A DNA stretch of 7,562 nucleotides from TMED8 sp964468005. Lineage in GTDB: Bacteria; Pseudomonadota; Alphaproteobacteria; Rhodospirillales; Casp-alpha2. The position numbers and the translations under genes were made by a program. Numbering within the stretch: position 1 is the first letter of the stretch; each line of letters begins with the position of its first letter. The DNA is taken from positions 1 to 7,562 of the forward strand of contig CAYXUT010000151.1 in the NCBI GenBank assembly GCA_964468005.1, written 5' to 3'. Below the pieces are notes generated by a model that was not told the DNA's origin, searched no databases, and worked only from the letters and a program-made list of their open reading frames with translations. Below are positions 5,776 through 7,562 of the stretch, one piece after another.

Positions 5776-7071
5776 CTACTCCGCAATACGCTGGATATCA
5801 GCGCCACAGGCAGCCAGTTTTTCCTCAACGCGCTCGTATCCGCGATCGAGGTGATACACTCGGTTGACGATAGTTTCTCCGTTTGCTGCCAATCCCGCCA
5901 AAATCAACGAGATCGATGCGCGTAAATCCGTCGCCATAACCGGCGCACCCGAGAGCTTCGGCACCCCACGAACGATCGCCGACGATCCGTGCACGTTGAT
6001 GTCGGCACCCATGCGACAGAGTTCCGGTACATGCATGAAACGGTTTTCGAAAATAGTCTCGGTAATCATCGACGCCCCCTCGGCAACGGACATCAAAGCC
6101 ATGAACTGCGCCTGCATGTCGGTTGGAAAGCCCGGAAATGGCTCTGTTATTAAGTCAATGCCCTTGAGCGTACCTTTGCTGGTACGCACCCGAATGCCGT
6201 CATTCTTCTCCTCAACCTCAATGCCGGCACGAACCAGGGTATCTGTTGCCGCCTCAACCAGATCAAGACGAGCATTCTTGAGCATCAAATCTCCACCGGT
6301 AATGGCCGCTGCCACGGCGTAACTTCCCGTCTCGATGCGGTCCGGGAGGACTTCATGCGTGGCACCGTGCAGGCTCTCAACGCCTTGGACATACAGGGAA
6401 TCGGTACCAATGCCTTCGATTTTAGCTCCCATGGCGATCAGGCATTTCGCAAGATCAGCAACTTCAGGCTCGCGCGCGGCATTGCCTATGACGGTCTCAC
6501 CCTTGGCCAGTACCGCGGCCATCAAGGCATTTTCAGTGCCGCCAACGGTAACCGTAGGAAATAGGATATGTGCGCCAGAAAGGCCGTCATACGCTCGGGC
6601 ATGGACGTAGCCTTCGGCCAGCTCGATCTCGGCACCCAACTGCTCGAAGGCCTGCAGATGAAAATCGACCGGGCGCGTTCCGATGGCGCATCCACCTGGC
6701 AATGAGACTCGCGCCTCGCCGTGTCGCGCCAGCAAGGGCCCGAGCACAAGCACAGACGCCCGCATTTTTCGTACCACATCATAGGGAGCAGTGGTTTCTG
6801 TGATGTTGCCGGCCGTCATTTCGACAACTCGTCCGCCATTGACACCGTGCCCGTTGGCTGGATGGTCTCCATTCAAGTTGAGATCGACACCAAGACCATC
6901 AAGCAAATCCACCATCGAAGAGATATCGGCAAGATGCGGCAGATTGGTTAGCGTCAAGGTCTCGTCACTCAGGAGCGCCGCCGCCATCAGCGGAAGCGCG
7001 GCATTCTTAGCACCACTGATATGAATATCACCCTTTAACGAAACTCCACCTCGGATTTGAATTCGATCCAT
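5776..7071 (-). CDS. murA: UDP-N-acetylglucosamine 1-carboxyvinyltransferase (MurA)
   Basis: A 431-residue cytosolic enzyme of the EPSP synthase fold. It transfers enolpyruvate from PEP to UDP-GlcNAc, the first committed step of peptidoglycan synthesis. Key residues are present: K22-N23 in SGAKNAALP, R104 in KMRAS, the catalytic and fosfomycin-binding Cys as C128 in PGGCAIGTRPVD, D318 in FPTDMQAQF and R410 in DRGYERVEEKL. These sit 13 residues later than in E. coli MurA, because of a short Gly/Asn/His-rich insertion at about 68-80 (NGDHPANGHGVNGG). With the Cys retained, fosfomycin sensitivity of the enzyme is expected. The start at 7071 gives the typical MDRIQIRGG N-terminus and follows an AAAGAAAGG purine stretch; the longer frame to 7137 uses a TTG and adds 22 unrelated residues. 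A small ORF lies 107 bases upstream and hisG 82 bases downstream. Confidence 0.97.
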   Translation of the reverse strand: MDRIQIRGGVSLKGDIHISGAKNAALPLMAAALLSDETLTLTNLPHLADISSMVDLLDGLGVDLNLNGDHPANGHGVNGGRVVEMTAGNITETTAPYDVVRKMRASVLVLGPLLARHGEARVSLPGGCAIGTRPVDFHLQAFEQLGAEIELAEGYVHARAYDGLSGAHILFPTVTVGGTENALMAAVLAKGETVIGNAAREPEVADLAKCLIAMGAKIEGIGTDSLYVQGVESLHGATHEVLPDRIETGSYAVAAAITGGDLMLKNARLDLVEAATDTLVRAGIEVEEKNDGIRVRTSKGTLKGIDLITEPFPGFPTDMQAQFMALMSVAEGASMITETIFENRFMHVPELCRMGADINVHGSSAIVRGVPKLSGAPVMATDLRASISLILAGLAANGETIVNRVYHLDRGYERVEEKLAACGADIQRIAE

Positions 7072-7138
7072 GTTTTTCTGTGCCTTTCTTTGGGTGCTTG
7101 CAGAGAACACCATCTCAGGGCACAAAGGATTGCGCAAG

Positions 7139-7167
7139 ATTATGACCCAACGAAGGCGCGCTTGGGT
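7139..7167 (-). promoter_or_regulatory. candidate murA -10 box with adjoining inverted repeat
   Basis: On the minus strand, ACCCAA (7167-7162) and TTGGGT (7150-7145) form an inverted repeat around 11 bases, directly followed by CATAAT (7144-7139), which matches five of six bases of the -10 consensus. No -35 box is found at the normal distance; the repeat occupies that place. A third copy of the half-site (ACCCAA, 7095-7090) lies in the murA leader. This would fit an operator or activator site, but could also be only an RNA hairpin after the small ORF. Confidence 0.3.
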
Positions 7168-7178
7168 GCTAAGATAAT

Positions 7179-7367
7179 TTAATCAACTTTATCTGATATG
7201 TTCACCGAGGAATTGCCATCAACCATTTCTTTGCGAGCACGGGCCTGCGCTTTGCGGCGGTTAAGATTGGCGCGTAAGGCATCGGCAAGCCGTTCCTGGC
7301 GGGCTATCCGCGCTGCCGATTTTCTCGATTTCAATGATTCGTTAGATTTCTTTTGGCCCACGGGCAA
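7179..7367 (-). CDS. small basic protein upstream of murA, function unknown
   Basis: An ORF of 62 codons, ending with TAA. The product is rich in Arg, Lys and Ala, with a core RLADALRANLNRRKAQARAR (26-45) that is predicted to be a highly charged amphipathic helix. It has no Cys, signal peptide or membrane segment. I recall similar short ALRxNLxRRKxQARxR proteins in alphaproteobacterial genomes near murA, which supports it as real, but I know no function; nucleic-acid or ribosome binding is a guess from the charge. The start is not ATG: TTG at 7367-7365, or GTG two codons later (7361-7359), which is better spaced from CCGGGG. An in-frame TAG upstream with no ATG in between rules out a longer frame. 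A candidate promoter lies at 7422-7394. Confidence 0.65.
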   Translation of the reverse strand: MPVGQKKSNESLKSRKSAARIARQERLADALRANLNRRKAQARARKEMVDGNSSVNISDKVD

Positions 7368-7393
7368 CCCCGGCTCTGAGCTTCTGCTTCGCT

Positions 7394-7422
7394 ATCGTGC
7401 GACAGCATATCGGTAGCGTCAA
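7394..7422 (-). promoter_or_regulatory. candidate promoter for the small ORF and possibly murA
   Basis: On the minus strand, TTGACG (7422-7417), preceded by C, is followed after 17 bases by CACGAT (7399-7394). The -35 is good and the -10 weak. Transcription would start about 20 bases before the small ORF. An imperfect inverted repeat (GCTATCG, 7391-7397, and CGGTAGC, 7411-7417, with one mismatch) covers the -10 and spacer. Confidence 0.35.
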
Positions 7423-7438
7423 GATACGGCCTCGGCGC

Positions 7439-7467
7439 TTGCACGTGCCCAAGCCCTGTGGCATCTT
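7439..7467 (+). promoter_or_regulatory. candidate promoter for tRNA-Thr
   Basis: TTGCAC (7439-7444) and CATCTT (7462-7467) lie 17 bases apart, and transcription would begin about 12 bases before the mature tRNA. The -35 faces away from the -35 of the minus-strand promoter, with 16 bases between them, making a compact divergent promoter pair. Confidence 0.35.
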
Positions 7468-7483
7468 GCGCGCGCTTCGCAAG
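7465..7483. repeat. perfect 6-base inverted repeat just before tRNA-Thr
   Basis: CTTGCG (7465-7470) and CGCAAG (7478-7483) enclose seven bases and end two bases before the tRNA. The left arm overlaps the candidate -10 box of the tRNA promoter, so it could be an operator; a role as RNA hairpin would need an earlier transcription start. Confidence 0.3.
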
Positions 7484-7485
7484 GG

Positions 7486-7560
7486 GCCGCGGTAGCTCAG
7501 GGGTAGAGCACGCCCTTGGTAAGGGCGGGGTCAGAGGTTCAATTCCTCTTCGCGGCACCA
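7486..7560 (+). tRNA. tRNA-Thr (GGT)
   Basis: A complete 75-base tRNA with an encoded CCA end. The acceptor strands GCCGCGG (7486-7492) and TCGCGGC pair with one G-T at the end. The D arm is AGCTCAGGGGTAGAGCA. The anticodon stem CGCCC/GGGCG carries the loop TTGGTAA with anticodon GGT at 7518-7520, and the T arm has the usual GGTTCAATTCC core. It reads ACC and ACT codons. It is divergent from the small ORF and murA. Confidence 0.97.
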
Positions 7561-7562
7561 TG

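Noticed and set aside
5694..5828. N-terminal extension of hisG to 5723 or 5828
   Set aside because: The added residues do not match the family, would overlap murA if taken to 5828, and lack a ribosome binding site.
7072..7137. N-terminal extension of murA to a TTG at 7137
   Set aside because: MurA proteins begin at the MDRIQIRGG segment; the added 22 residues look like untranslated leader.
7331..7561. Minus-strand reading frame of 76 codons beginning MVPRRGIEPLTPP
   Set aside because: It is the antisense translation of tRNA-Thr continued into the small ORF region, a well-known type of false gene call.

Overview
The window is a compact, conserved housekeeping stretch from an alphaproteobacterium, probably Rhodospirillales-like. 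Three things point there: the gene order murA, hisG, hisD, UPF0262, low-molecular-weight phosphatase, infA, maf, RNase E/G, yacG; the UPF0262 protein, a largely alphaproteobacterial family; and the short, HisZ-dependent form of HisG. This placement rests on recognised proteins and gene order, not on a database search.

Layout: all protein genes lie on the minus strand and read from right to left. A complete tRNA-Thr(GGT) sits on the plus strand at the right edge (7486-7560), divergent from a small basic protein with a non-ATG start (7179-7367). Next come murA (peptidoglycan precursor synthesis), hisG and hisD (first and last steps of histidine synthesis), UPF0262, a low-molecular-weight protein tyrosine phosphatase-like protein, infA (translation initiation factor IF-1), maf (nucleotide pyrophosphatase), a short RNase E/G, and yacG (zinc protein, gyrase inhibitor family). 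A tRNA-Phe(GAA), cut by the left edge, follows on the minus strand. No stretch above 300 bases lacks a gene. The longest non-coding gaps are 56-188, 2669-2796, 5694-5775, 7072-7178 and 7368-7485.

Genes are tightly packed. hisG and hisD overlap by 17 bases, hisD and UPF0262 by 8, and RNase E/G and yacG share an ATGA. UPF0262 and the phosphatase are 6 bases apart, and infA and maf 11. This suggests two main transcription blocks with translational coupling: one from the small ORF or murA through the phosphatase, and one from a promoter in front of infA through yacG.

The region is mostly ordinary. The points worth a second look are a HisG that keeps its full length but has lost several family-conserved residues, including in the PRPP loop; an RNase E/G without the CPxC zinc-link, coupled to the CPxC protein YacG; a long hairpin that holds the maf start codon and touches the infA stop codon; an inverted repeat next to a candidate murA -10 box; and the small basic protein upstream of murA. 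I saw no mobile element, CRISPR array or phage gene.
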